From Dipteris shenzhenensis (Eukaryota; Polypodiophyta; Polypodiopsida; Gleicheniales), in NCBI GenBank assembly GCA_047967505.1, contig CM106538.1: DNA of 64,000 nt, one strand, 5' to 3'. Positions within the stretch are counted from its first letter, which is position 1. Every line of letters begins with the position of its first letter. The notes beneath the pieces are model-generated. The model did no database searches and was not told the DNA's origin. It saw only the letters and a list, made by a program, of their open reading frames with translations. Shown here piece after piece: positions 9,080 to 20,762 of this stretch. The translations under genes and the position numbers were made by a program.

Positions 9080-9870
9080 CTTTGACCCATTAAAGGTAAG
9101 TCAAATGCATGCATTCTAAATCTTGGACTATCCATAGTCCCTTGTGGGCGTCCTCGTAAAGGAAAATGAAACTAATTTTAGTTACCTAGAGTCAACTTTC
9201 TTTGACCAAGGTTGATATAAAAGATTTCTATTTATTTCTTGGAAGAAGTACAAATGTGTGACAAGAGTCACTCCCAGAATGGTTCTCCCTTATAGAATCA
9301 CACACATGGTTCCGCTGAATTCACCAGTATGGTGGGAATGGGAATACTCCGCATGGTTACTGGTACGGATGGCGTTGGAGGGCCTTGCGGCTCCTCTAGC
9401 ACTCTTGTGTGCCTTGCAAATGGATTTACCATGTTAGGTTAGATCGCCCAAACCTTCCCATTATGTTGGATATTGGTTCTCTGAGTTGTGAGGCCATAGT
9501 TGAAGGAGTGGGGGACTGGGGTTTGACTGAGCTAGCCATAGAGGCCCTGGGATTGAGTTTTCACCCATTTCTCTGTCAAAGCTCATCGAGTTCTCTAGAG
9601 CTTGAGATACTTTATCTAACAAAATGAGGAAGAATTACTAAGCATTTTTTTTAGTAATAAATCCAAGGACTCCTAGCGAAAGTGTCATGAGCGGAGGTCC
9701 ACACCCCCTCTCATAGACCCGATCATCTCGCACTTATGCACGCACCCTTTACGACATCTCCCACTAATCTAGACCACAACTCCCACAACTACTCGTTCCA
9801 CCTCTTGCTCACTCTTCACCACCAGTGATATCAAACACACACTACATAATGGCCGAGCCAAAAACCGCCC
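9080..9870. other. Unassigned
   Basis: No recognisable coding sequence or repeat structure. A 72-codon plus-strand frame at 9409-9627 resembles nothing I know. Confidence 0.4.
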
Positions 9871-9879
9871 CGATCCTAG

Positions 9880-10860
9880 CAAAGATATTCAACGAAGCAA
9901 TTTTGCACCGGTTTCCTCACACTTGGACCCTCAACAGCATTATTATGATCCATAAGACAGGGGATCCCATTGAGTCTGGAAAACTATAGGACCATCCCGA
10001 TCGGACATGTTACCTCCAAGATTTATGCATCATCAAGTCAGCTAGTTTGCAAAGTGTGAAGTTGAGATCTATGGGACAGGCAGGTTTGAGTATCATGCTA
10101 CGCTGGACCACATTTTCACTCTAAGAGCCGTCGTTGAGAAGGTCCGTGCACAAAAGCAACGAATGCACTGTTGCTTTGTGGATTTCCACAAAATCTTCGA
10201 CACAATTCCACAAGCCCAACTATTCCGACGACTACAGAATCTAGGATACGCTCAAGACATCATTTGGTTAGTCTGGACACGATTGGGGTCAAACAAGGTT
10301 GTCCTTTGTCACCAAACATGTTTGGCCTACACATCGACAAGCTCCAGTCCTTTATCACGACATTAGGAGAAGTAGGTTCACTCTTAGCTCGTTTCTTATG
10401 TGGCTCTACTCAAGCTGAGGGTCTCCGGTAGCATTTGGATGCACTCCAACCTTTCTGTGAGACCTTCAACACATCTTCGGGACGGCCACACATCGAAAGA
10501 AGTTTACCTTTGACGGGGCACCAATGGAAATTGTTGCATCCCATACATACCGGTCTCATCTCAAGCCCAATCTTCACGATTTGGCCAGCCATGCATGCTT
10601 GCTTGAGCAAAGAAATGTCGCACTAATGCTTTCCCTCGCATTTCCAGGCCCCCAGCACCAAGTCTCTTCTCTTCGATTCACTTATTCGTCCAGTTGGAAT
10701 GTACAACATTCCATTTTAGACATTGGTTCCACATCATATCATATTGGCAGACTTTGGGGCTACTGCAATCTTCCAGGTTGTCAATTATCTCCATAGAGCT
10801 AAGAGACTTTGGTACCACAACATCCAGCCAATGCAGATTATCATGGCTAGCCTTGACTTC
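9880..10860 (+). pseudogene. Non-LTR (LINE) reverse transcriptase relic
   Basis: Successive frames carry PHTWTLNSIIMIHKTGDP, then CCFVDFHKIFDTIPQAQLF (the RT block containing the first catalytic Asp), then IGVKQGCPLSPNMFGLHIDKL (RT block with QGCPLSP) and weaker 3' words such as LADFGATAIF. The sequence is broken by stops near 9985 and several frameshifts, and the YxDD block is degraded. The layout matches a non-LTR retrotransposon with a short RT. The clade is uncertain. Confidence 0.82.
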
Positions 10861-12439
10861 ATCTATGGCCTCGAAGGCAAAGGGAGATCAGAGGAGCTGG
10901 TATGCTCAAACCCGCAGATGGTTTTCAGGCTTGGGATTATAGATGGACAAACTACCACCATTTCAATATACCTTGAGGCTCCATCCATTCCGCTCACCTA
11001 CCACTAGGTGAACCAAGTTATCAGAGAAAATCTAGCAACTCTACACGTACAAGACTTGGCTGAGCTTTTGGCAAAACTCAACTTCCACAGAGATTCCTGC
11101 TTACGGTTCTCAAAGGAGGGAATTAATGAACCTGCTGGCTACACAGAGATTCATCTCCCACATGCATTGAATCTCAATTGGACACTTCCAGGAATTTTCA
11201 CACATAGAGACGGATCTGCACTTTATGTGAGGCCCGGTCAAAGGAGAAATTTGCATTCAAATGGCTTGTGTATGATGGGATCCGTGGATGGCATCATTAT
11301 ATTTTCAGCAGCGGTTTTGGACCACTAAGACAATTTTCAACACACCTTGATTAGCGATGCATACCCTTTTTTCTCCTCCAGGCCTAGAGACATAATACAA
11401 CCGCAAAGGAGAGCACAGGAGGGGCCGTTAGAGACCAATCAAAGGACAATCATGGACTCTTTCCCGGACGACCCGAACCAGGGACAGCATGGGACTAGGC
11501 GTAATCAAGACCTAGACTGTACGACTTGACAGACTTGACCTCGGGTGGACACTTTGCAGACATCTCCTCTCTACTCTTTGATGTGGGGAGACAGACCGCG
11601 GGAGTGACGATAGCATTTGTCATACGTCCAGCTTCCTCTCGGAGGCTACAGAGTAGGAGGAAAGGACCTGGATAATCTATGCATGTTGATCAACAGCAGC
11701 GATCCATCACCGATTTCTCCCTTAACGACACCAGCCGTCACCAAATCCAAAGCCACTATCAAACAAGCTCATCTTGTCTATCCTCAGCCAATCGGTGGTG
11801 TTGGTCCCAAGACAGCATACATAGGTTTTGTCATCCGGATGGGTAGCTGATTTGTTGGCCACCATCCAAGGGCCTCCCATCCTTGCCTCGTACATTTGGG
11901 TTTTCTCTGCAGCAGCAGCAACAACGCAACATATATATTTTCTTGTCTCAGATACCAAACTTCGGGTATGGGTTTCTTTACTGATTCCATCTATATTCCA
12001 CACCAATCCTCAGGGCCTCCCATCCCTATTTATTCTTAAGGACCCATTATTTTTTTTCCCTTCATGTTTTTTGTTTTTCTTCCATATCATATGTGGACTA
12101 TGGACATCATGGTTATACTAACTACTATCTTCATTCCTTGTGTTGGGGCCTGGCAATGGCCAGTAATACCCCTCTGTGCAGCTGGTGGTCCCCTCCTTGA
12201 AGAGGGCATGCATCTGAGTCCCACTAACGGCTGCGTTGACGCTATGAGATGTCCATGGCCAATGCTATGACTGAGGCAATGCTGTAGATGCTAAGGGAGA
12301 CCTGTCTCCATGAGAGGAGGGTTCCTAGAGGAACTATGGGATCTGTTCTACTGTTGCAAACTATTGTGCAGCACATAACTGGGTAAGCTTATGAACTGAA
12401 TCGCCAAAGTTGCCGAAATTGGCCAACACAACAAACAGA
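10861..12439. other. Unassigned, possibly LINE flank
   Basis: Frames of about 60-106 codons occur on both strands, but none carries a domain I can name. Part may be the degraded 3' end of the LINE to the left. Confidence 0.35.
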
Positions 12440-12713
12440 CCTGAATTGCAATTACGTCGGGATCTACACGTTCCAAAAAGCCGGTGAGCTCCTCGAGGTT
12501 GTTCTTGAGCCTAAGGATGAGGCTGTTGGCATTCCAAGACATGAAAACTAGAGGATCCTTCTTGGGGGGCGAATCTCTGGTGGAGGGATCGTCATCTTGA
12601 GGAGGGAGAGGAGAGTTTAGCTTCTTGGAGGAGCCATCGCGCTCCAACGTTGGGAAGAATCGCTTCATTTGCTTTGCTTGAGAGTGCTGATGGCCTGTGG
12701 ATTGAAACTTCAC
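12440..12713 (-). pseudogene. LINE endonuclease 5' fragment
   Basis: The minus-strand peptide contains FMSWNANSLILRLKNNLEEL and VDPDVIAIQ, the first block of the apurinic-type endonuclease that opens LINE ORF2. It breaks off right after AIQ, so most of the nuclease (and its catalytic Glu and His residues) is absent. The preceding peptide has KQMKRFFPTL, which is loosely like a PCNA-binding motif. It is oriented opposite to the RT relic at 9880-10860. Confidence 0.7.
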
Positions 12714-12855
12714 ATTTGCCTATCTTCTTCACCCCCATTGGCGATGTGGGCACTTTCAATTTCAGTACAACGTAAACAAAACAAAATAAAAAAAGACAAT
12801 CAACCGAACATGGTTGTGTGGTTCGAAGTGGCTGGCTTTCAGAACAATTGATGTT

Positions 12856-12882
12856 AAAATCTCTCTCTCTCTCTCCTCTCCC
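12856..12882. repeat. CT microsatellite
   Basis: A simple run of CT/TC dinucleotides. Confidence 0.9.
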
Positions 12883-13025
12883 CTACAATTACCACTTCAA
12901 ACAAGTTAAAATATATAAGTCTCCTATAGTGTAATTTTCTTAGGGATTATGAGCTAGGAGTTCTGGGGCATTATGGTGAAGTTGCAATCCTTCTACTTGC
13001 TACAAGATTTCCCTAAGGATTATGA

Positions 13026-13165
13026 CTTGGCCTTTATGCTACTTCTTGATTCCTTACAATGCCTAGCTCATTGACTAGCTACAAATCAAGCATAGCTTGG
13101 CCTTTATGCTACTTCTTGATTCCTTACAATGCCTAGCTCATTGACCAGCTACAAATCAAGCATAA
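13026..13165. repeat. Two-copy tandem duplication, period 70 bp
   Basis: Units 13026-13095 and 13096-13165 begin CTTGGCCTTTATGC and are almost identical (GACTAGC versus GACCAGC). The surrounding 12.9-14.1 kb has no recognised gene. Confidence 0.95.
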
Positions 13166-14099
13166 GACCCAATTCATAATGCACATGGAAAGATTGCATT
13201 ATTTACATCATGTTCTTATCATCCTTTCTCCCAATATATTTCTTTTCCATAACAGAGAATCCAACACCAAGATGTTTTCCAACCTATCCTCTAAAGGAAT
13301 GTTCCAAACTCGTGTATTTGTTGTGCTAGAATAGGGCATTTGCTTTTAAAAATATGAGAAGAAAGCTCAAGACAGTGTGTTCAAGAAAAAGGAGAGCCCA
13401 ACAAGCGTGGAGACTTGTATAGGACAAGGAACTACTATAGACACTTGTCATCTATTCCATGAAAATAAAGTTCCCCGTATTCCAACCTATCCTATGAAGG
13501 AATGCCCCAAATTATTGTCTTCTTTATGCTAGAACATGGCATTTGCTCAAAGACTGTCCATAAAAAAGGTCAGAACAAAGGTGAGACTAAGAGAAAGGAG
13601 AAGTCGCCAAACAAGTGTGGAGACTTATATAAGATAAAGCAAAAATTTTGAGCAATGATGTTGAAAACAATGCTCATGTGGCTATGGTTGGCACAAAGAA
13701 TTTGAACAACACACCATTAACAAGGATCCCGAAAACGTCATGAGTGGGAATACTCTAATCTCCTCTAATAAAGCCTGATAATGATGTAGAGTTAGAGGAA
13801 GATCCAAGAATAGGAACAATGATGCCATCAAACTCAAAAATAGCTTCTACATTTTACCCCAACTATATAGGGGAAGGAAGAGGATAACAATGGAGAGAAT
13901 GTTCATTGGATAGATAGGTCATTAGTTCATGGCGAGAATGTTCATTGGATAAATAGTTCATTAGTAGATGTTGATCTTGCCCTTGAAAAAGGTAAAATGC
14001 AGATGGAAGAGCTAGTATGGTAGGAAGCCTTTATTGTAGATTTGCTCAAATAGGACCAAATTGATGTGGAAGAGTTTAATGTTGGTTCGTCTTGTAAGT

Positions 14100-15800
14100 G
14101 CAACTACTAAGGACCCACCTAAATATCTCCCCTTAGTTGCAAAAGAAGACGAGAGGCTAGGACCTTTAGAAACAAAATTTATAGGCATTTTGTTGAATAG
14201 TTGGGATGAAAAAGAGTTATTGATCTAAAGTCAACTTCAAAGCCATGTCCACTTTCGAGGCTCAAGGGCAAATAAGCCTCTTACTTTAAAATAATTAGAC
14301 AAAGTGCTAGTGCCACGGTAGATGGTAAGACCCTAGCAATTGATGGAATGGATTGTGAATTTTACAAAACTTATAGAGTTTGCTGGGACTCAAGTAATAG
14401 AGGACTAGAATGAGAACAAGAACTACATTTCTTACGAATCCACATGAATTATGGAGTGATAAAACTTATTCTAAAGGAAGGTGGCTAGGACCTCTTTAAT
14501 CATTGGGGACCCTTGATTATGTTGAGCTGAAACTAAAATATATTTGCTAAATCAATTAAAGGACAAAATGAAATTGTGGATTCAAGAAGAGCATAAAGGT
14601 TTACTTAAAGGGATACACATTTGGGATGCCATAACTAATATGTGGGACGAGGTTGAATATGCCAAGGATATAAGACAAGATAGCTATTTATCAAGGTTGA
14701 CTGTGATTTGCGTTATGACATATTTGATTAGGATTTCATTATATAGTCTCTTCAAGATATGGGTTTTGGATTTCAATTTCAAAAATGCATTGCTCTACTA
14801 CTCAATCATGCAAATGCTAAGGTATGTGTCAGTTTGAAGCCTTTCAATTTCAAAGGTCTATTGGACAAGGGTGTCCCATTTCTCCTTGCTTTTTGGGATA
14901 GTAATTGATGCTCTTGAATGGCCATCCATCTTGAAGCAATAGCTAAGAACCTCGAGGGTATTGTTGGAATATTGGATGGCATATAGGTGGTTAGTCAAGA
15001 ATTTGTAGATGATAGCAATCTCACTCAAAGAAATAGAGATGAGGATATTAGAATGGTGACGGAGTGCCTTAAAACTTTTTGTGATGCATTTGGATCCATC
15101 ATCAGTCACAACATTACAAGGTTTTGTGTGAACATATTGCACGATGTACCTTTATTGGATTAGAGGGGTTGTATGATGATTTGCAAGGGATAAATATTTA
15201 GTATCTTTTGAATTCCAATGGGATAAATATCTAGTATCTTTTGAATTCCAATGGGATTTAGAGTTACAATATCTAAGAGATTGGTTTATCAGTATGTTCA
15301 AGAAGAAACTAGAAAGATGGATGGAACATCAATTTAACTTAGTTGGAAGAAGACTAGGTTGACTTTGTTTGGAGAAAACTAAGTGTTAAATTCTTGTATC
15401 TACTTTGTGTCCATCTTTTATCTTTCATGCTGGATGGGACCTTTGCACAATGAGTAAAAAATTATTATTTCACTTTGTTGAAATTTTTTACGGCAAGGAG
15501 ATAAGGATAAAGAGAAGATCTCCTTGGGCATTTTGCATAACTAGTAAAAGTCAAGGAGGGTTTGGAGCAGTTCACATCCAACAAGCAGCCAACACATTGG
15601 CAACCGAGTGGATCCTCCACATTTTTGAGAAGCTAGATGATATTTCTACTATCCTTCTAGCTACAAACATTCACAACATTCAGCCAAAATTATATGACAA
15701 ATGGAAAGGTTTCCTAGTAGCTCTTGCATTGTTACATTAACAACCTACTAGATTAAGTGGAGGTGATCTACTCAAGGCCATTTGAAGAACTTGGGATGCA
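14100..15800 (+). pseudogene. L1-type LINE ORF2 relic (plus strand)
   Basis: Across several frames one can follow the L1 reverse transcriptase: NYGVIKLILKEG and NHW (the linker that normally reads N-x-GVI-x-LIPK), then QEEHKGLLKGIHIWDAI and EYAKDIRQDSYL, then a degraded ADD block seen as EFVDDSNL near 15000. After that comes the 3' region SPWAFCITSKSQGGFGAVHI with a Trp further on, typical of the L1 C-terminal part. Stops and frameshifts are frequent. It belongs to the same family as the opposite-strand copy at 16003-18270, judging by the shared AI-x-N-x-W and EYAKE/D-x2-QD pattern. Confidence 0.82.
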
Positions 15801-16002
15801 GCTAAGTAATTGCAAGTTGAATAGGCCAAGGTGAATTGATGGCCATTGATTCCATCTAATTTTCATAGATTTTTAGCAAGGGCTTGTTGACAGACAATAG
15901 ATCTATATGGCTATGCTTGATTTTATCAGGACCTTGCATTGCTCATCCGCGCACATTGCCATTTTGGGCATTACAGTGCTTCTTTGAAGCATGTAGCTTC
16001 AT

Positions 16003-17200
16003 CTATCTCAATGATTTTGCCAATGATAGCAAAGTTGCTTTTGTATGTCCATCTCTATGACTCTTTAAGCATATATCTTGTTTAGTTTCCTTAGCATATT
16101 CACACCCCTCCCAAACATTTATGATTGCCTCCAATAGGTGACACCCTTTTATGAAGCCTTTTTGTTGATGAAGAATCCAATCTTTCATCTTTCTTTGAAT
16201 TTTGAGAGCCAAAGCCTTAGCAAATATCTTAAAACTAAAGTTAAGCATTGTGAGAGGTCTCTAATTCCTAAGCTCTTCCCTAGAGCCTTCTTTCAGATGA
16301 GCTTGACCATTAACATGAGAGGGTAAGGCACCCTTGGATATACTTTCTTGCCACAGTAGCAACAAGTAAGATCCAACTATGTCCCAAAAGACCTTATAAA
16401 ATTCAATAGGAAGACCATCCTCTCCTAGAGTTTTTCCATCTCCATCAATATGATTGCTTCCTTTAGCTCTTCAATGGTAAAACGATTCTCTAAATAAACC
16501 ATGTCAAGCCTCTCTATTACTTTGCCTCTTACAACTTGGCACAACTCTCAGTCTCTTTGGACCTCTTCATCTGGAGTTACTACGGGAGAGAGGAGTGCCT
16601 AGAAATGACAGTGTATCAAATTGATATTCTCCTCTGTGGATGAGACCAAAGTGCCATCAAATTTTTTCAACAAAACGATGTCCTCATTAACTCTTTTTCT
16701 TCTAATAAACTTAAAAGTTTCCTTGGTTGGCCTATCAATCTTGCCTTCCCACCAGTCTCTTTAATACACCTTACTGTCATTCAATGTAATTTGTTTCTAT
16801 TTTTTGAGCTCTTTTTTAGCAGTTCACAAATCACTTTGGGCATCTAGATCTCCCAATCTAGCATGTTGCTCTAATCTCTTAATCCTGCTCTGAATCCTAT
16901 CCATTCTCTGAGCCCTAATTTTGGCTCCAATCTTTCTAGAGCTATCTTGAGAAGTTTTTGATTATTCTCAACTGCAACAGCCCAAGCATCTGCACAACAA
17001 ATGTGCACTCAACAAAGGCATTATCCCAAACTATATTTATCGTGGCTTGGACACCCTTCAAAGCAAAAAGTTTTGATTCTATTTTAAACCACGAATTTCC
17101 TCTATGTCTAGACCCAAAGTCACAGCAAAGAAAGACTAACTTGTGGTTGGAAAGACTTAGAGAGGAGAAAGTCTTTGTCTTAAGAGAGCAAGTTTTTTAG
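16003..17200 (-). pseudogene. L1-type LINE ORF2 relic (minus strand)
   Basis: Read right to left: GEDGLPIEFYKVFWD (the usual GPDG-x-P-x-EFYK block), then NFSFKIFAKALALKIQ, then HQQKGFIKGCHLLEAI and CEYAKETKQDICL. Many stops and frameshifts lie between the blocks. The copy is cut off just after this region, before the ADD motif, so it is 3' truncated in sequence. Its endonuclease part, further right, is not recognisable. Confidence 0.82.
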
Positions 17201-17225
17201 CACCACTCTTAGAGGTTTGACCCTC

Positions 17226-18270
17226 CTACTGAGTACTAATGGGCACTGAAGAACTCTTAGGGACCCATCTCTCTACATGAACAACCTGCTTCAAAGTAGT
17301 AGAAGCAGCTTCTTCGGGCTTTCCCCTTTTGGAGGGACAAATTTTCACCACATGTGTAGATAATCCACACAAGAAACAAGAATTGGGAAAATTCTTATAC
17401 ACCAGAGGCTGCTCCCTAAAGGTACTACCATTTCTATTAAGAATTATGAGGGTCTCAAGCATTTCCTCTGCAATGTCCATCTTAATACACACCTTGGGGT
17501 TCCCTCTAGGATTATTAAAATTTTCATGCAGCCCCAAGCACTTCTACTAATCCACAACATAAGAAAGGTAATTGATTGCACATATAAAGGGGAAGATCAT
17601 GCATCTCTACCCATATTGGAATCCTAGTGGATCTAGGGGCAACTTGGACCACCATTCCAAGTACAATGGTTGATTTCTAATGGTCCAAAGACCATGCTAG
17701 AGGGTCCTTGTTGCCATCTCAGGTTTTTCAAATAAGAAGACAAAAAAGCCTTTCTTAAAAAATCTTACATTCAATACATTCATGCCCTTCCTTACCCAAT
17801 TTGCCCTGATCCAAGTCTCAATAAAGGCCATTGGGGGTCTGTCATCTAGGAAGGCCATGATTGACCTACCAAAATCATGTTGTTCACCCTAACTTGTAGC
17901 TTGGCATGCTCCTCTAGCAGTTGATTGCGAATGAGTACCCGTTGTCTGATCGTCTTCGGGTGCTGATACATTCTCTTTCATCTCACTAGTTATGGGTGCC
18001 CCCTACTCATTTGAAGTAATCAACTCTTCATCCTCTTGCATGTTCATCATTTGTCATGGTGCCACTTGTTCGTGGCATTGCTTCTTGTGGTTCCTCCATC
18101 TCCACCTTGACTGTTGTCCCCACCTCTAGTTCCCTCTTTATTATTGGATTTTCTTCCATTAATCGCACTCTAGAGTTGTCCACTGCTAGATGTGGAACCA
18201 TCTCTTCTACCTTATCCTCCTTCACCTTCAACAAGGGAGGCTTGGGTGGCATTGACAAAGGTACTTGCAA
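17226..18270 (-). pseudogene. L1-type LINE ORF1 relic with CCHC knuckle
   Basis: The minus-strand peptide at 17226-17537 has IKMDIAEEMLETLIILNRNG followed by CFLCGLSTHVVKICP, a CX2CX4HX4C zinc knuckle. Such knuckles follow the RNA-binding domain in plant L1 ORF1 proteins. The DNA to the right, 17550-18000, carries degraded N-terminal ORF1 text and an acidic, Pro-rich peptide at 18028-18270. Position and strand fit the ORF2 relic to its left. Confidence 0.7.
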
Positions 18271-18739
18271 GAGCTCATTCTCTCTCTTTAAAGGAGATAC
18301 TAACTCCTCTTTTGAATTGGGGAGAGCTGATGGGCAGGGCTTGGTGTAAGAATCCAGAAGCTAGGGACCCATCTGGATGGGCAAAGCTAGCAATAAAATG
18401 CATTCTCGGGGGGAGGCTAACCCCCCGTGGCTTCTGAGCTACATGGGAGTAGAAGGGACAAGCCAGTCCTCCTCCTCTACCTCCCTGACTATGTTGCTCC
18501 ATTACGTGATGAAGTGTGCATCAGTAGCATCAACAGATAGGCTTTGCTCCTTGACTAGTGTAGGAAAATCTTGTTCATTTAAGAACTCAAATTCAACGAA
18601 AGCAGTAGCAAATCTTTAGCTTGCCTAGGCCGTGCGCTGACTTAACCTTCTCTTTGAGCCTCGAGATCATCAACAGTACCATGCAGGCTAGAATGTGCAT
18701 TTGAATCTAGATGGGGGAAGGAAGGGTAGCGATGGTAAC

Positions 18740-18805
18740 TAGCTTGGCCATCTCCATTAAAGCCGTCACCATCTCCATCTCCATCTCCATCTCCATCCTC
18801 ATCCT
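18740..18805. repeat. CCATCT minisatellite
   Basis: Hexamer repeats of CCATCT with a few imperfect units. Surrounding sequence to about 20.7 kb is unassigned. Confidence 0.9.
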
Positions 18806-19086
18806 AGAAGCCTCTCTCCATGATGTAGCTATTTGAAAATGTGATTGGACTTTTTCTTTAACACTATTTCAAAATTATATTCTATGATGAGGTGGAATTT
18901 GAAGCTAGGCTGTCTTGACCTATGGTTACTAGAATTGTGGTAAGTATACCTTAGTTAAACCTCAAGATACAACTAAGAGTGGCTAAGGTTTCACTGATCA
19001 TGGCCATATTGACCTGACCATCATCAAGTCTTATCTTTGGCATGTGTCATGATTTTGTGGAGAGTGATGTGGCAAGCTATCTACCA

Positions 19087-19089
19087 CAT

Positions 19090-19137
<48 letters not shown>

Positions 19138-19180
19138 TCTCTCTATCTATCTATCTATATATATATATATATAATTAATT
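19087..19180. repeat. Compound CT / CTAT / AT microsatellite
   Basis: A long CT run passes into CTAT tetramers, then TA dinucleotides, then an AT-rich tail. A second short CT run occurs near 19512-19528. Confidence 0.95.
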
Positions 19181-19764
19181 TATTTATTTATTTTTTTGAG
19201 TCTACTTACTATCCTTGTCATTGCTCTTTGTGTGCTACCATGTTGTGTTACTTGTGTTGCTTTTTTGTGTAGTGCTAACTATGTGTATTGCTTGTTCAAA
19301 TGATGCATGGCTATATTGTTTGGTGCTAACTGTGTATTGCTTGTTTAAGTGATGCATGGCTATATTGAGTTTTTTGTACACCTGTTTGCCACTAGAGTGT
19401 GTGCCTTTCTTGCATGTCTACTGGTGCTATTGTATGAGGAGTGCTTAGTTTGCTTGCACTATTGTGTGTCTACATTTGCTTATTACTACTCTACTTTCCA
19501 TGAAACTTAATCTCTCTCTCTCTCTCTCAATACTCCTATACATGAATTCTCCTTACAATATGAATGCAAAGCTCTATGCATAAGATGAACCTTTGAAATT
19601 GCATATCTCAAGCTATAACAAATGAGAAGCTTGTTGAGTCAAAATGGAGCAGGCAAAGACATACATATTAGGCCAAAGTGTGAAAGCCTAATCCCTAATG
19701 GAAATAAACACGTACAAAATGACTTCTTCCACAATGCCTTCTAACATTCATTAAGAGTATATTT

Positions 19765-19908
19765 CCCATTGGTGTTTGAGCTCTATTACCATGTGAAAGT
19801 GGAGAGGAGAAAGACCAATGGTGTGAGAGGGGAATTCCCATTGGTGTTTGGGATTTAATACCATGTGAAACTGGAGAGGAGAAAGATAGATGGTGTGAGA
19901 GGGGACAC
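19765..19908. repeat. Two-copy tandem duplication, period 72 bp
   Basis: Both units begin CCCATTGGTGTTTG and share GGAGAGGAGAAAGA and GGTGTGAGAGGGGA. They differ at roughly ten positions. Confidence 0.9.
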
Positions 19909-20168
19909 CATAGAAACCCATAATAAAGAGAACACACCCTTTAGGGTTAGGATTAAGGTTTCCACATGTCACCTATTAGGGTCCTCTTTATACCTTTCTG
20001 TATGGGTGCAATTCACACGATTCTTAACATATTGAAGGATTGATTACAAATGAATTCAAAGATGCTCGTTGATATTAGTGAGTATGAATAAGCTTTTCCA
20101 AATACTCAAGTGATGAGCAAATAAGAGAATGTACTATTAATTGAACATGAGCAGATATAAGGGTAGCT

Positions 20169-20345
20169 TGTGTGTGTGTGTGGGGGGGGGGGGGAGAGGG
20201 CGGGTGGGTGGGTGGGTGTAGGTGTGGTAACTGTGTACATGCATGCTTGTGTGTGTGAGTGTGTGTATGTGCGTGTGTGTGTGTGTTTGTACAAACAATA
20301 AATATATGTGTTTGCACATGCATGTGCATGTGCGTGTGTAGGCAT
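20169..20345 (+). repeat. TG-rich tract with (GGGT)4 quadruplex motif
   Basis: A TG run is followed by a 13-base G run, GAGAGGGC, then four perfect GGGT units at 20202-20217, then further TG and TGCA alternation to about 20345. (GGGT)4 is a well-known strong parallel G-quadruplex sequence, and the alternating purine-pyrimidine flanks are Z-DNA prone. Reading frames across it are low complexity. Confidence 0.9.
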
Positions 20346-20762
20346 GCATTTGCTTGTGTTCTAAATCTACAAAAATATGCCGTTCAACAAATTCACGTGA
20401 CAAAACATAAGTACCATTGACATATCAATAAATTCACATTTCAATCAATTATATATAAATTCAAAAAGAGTGGAATTCAATAAAGGATGATCCTCTTGGA
20501 TAATTCCATGGTCTTCCAAGAGATAGCTTCAAGGAAAGGGCCTATTACTTGCATCCATCAAAAACATAGGCCATGATTTGTGTGGGCCCTACCACATGTT
20601 AGCAATGTTATGAACTATTTCAAGGATTGAAAAATGCATTTCAAGGCATACACTTAGATTTCAAGGATATAACATTAAAAGATAATCTATGGGTTATGGG
20701 ATAGATGACATTTCCATAGTGGGGGGTTAGCCCACACAAATGTATGCATCACTTCACTGTCT

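Noticed and set aside
11722-12006. Minus-strand 94-codon frame with GFGFGDGW, faintly like the end of a BAHD acyltransferase
   Set aside because: The usual DFGWG motif is not met, no HXXXD domain is near, and flanking frames are closed.
20075-20403. His/Thr-rich frames of ~80 codons on the minus strand
   Set aside because: Products of TG/CA repeats with no conserved features.
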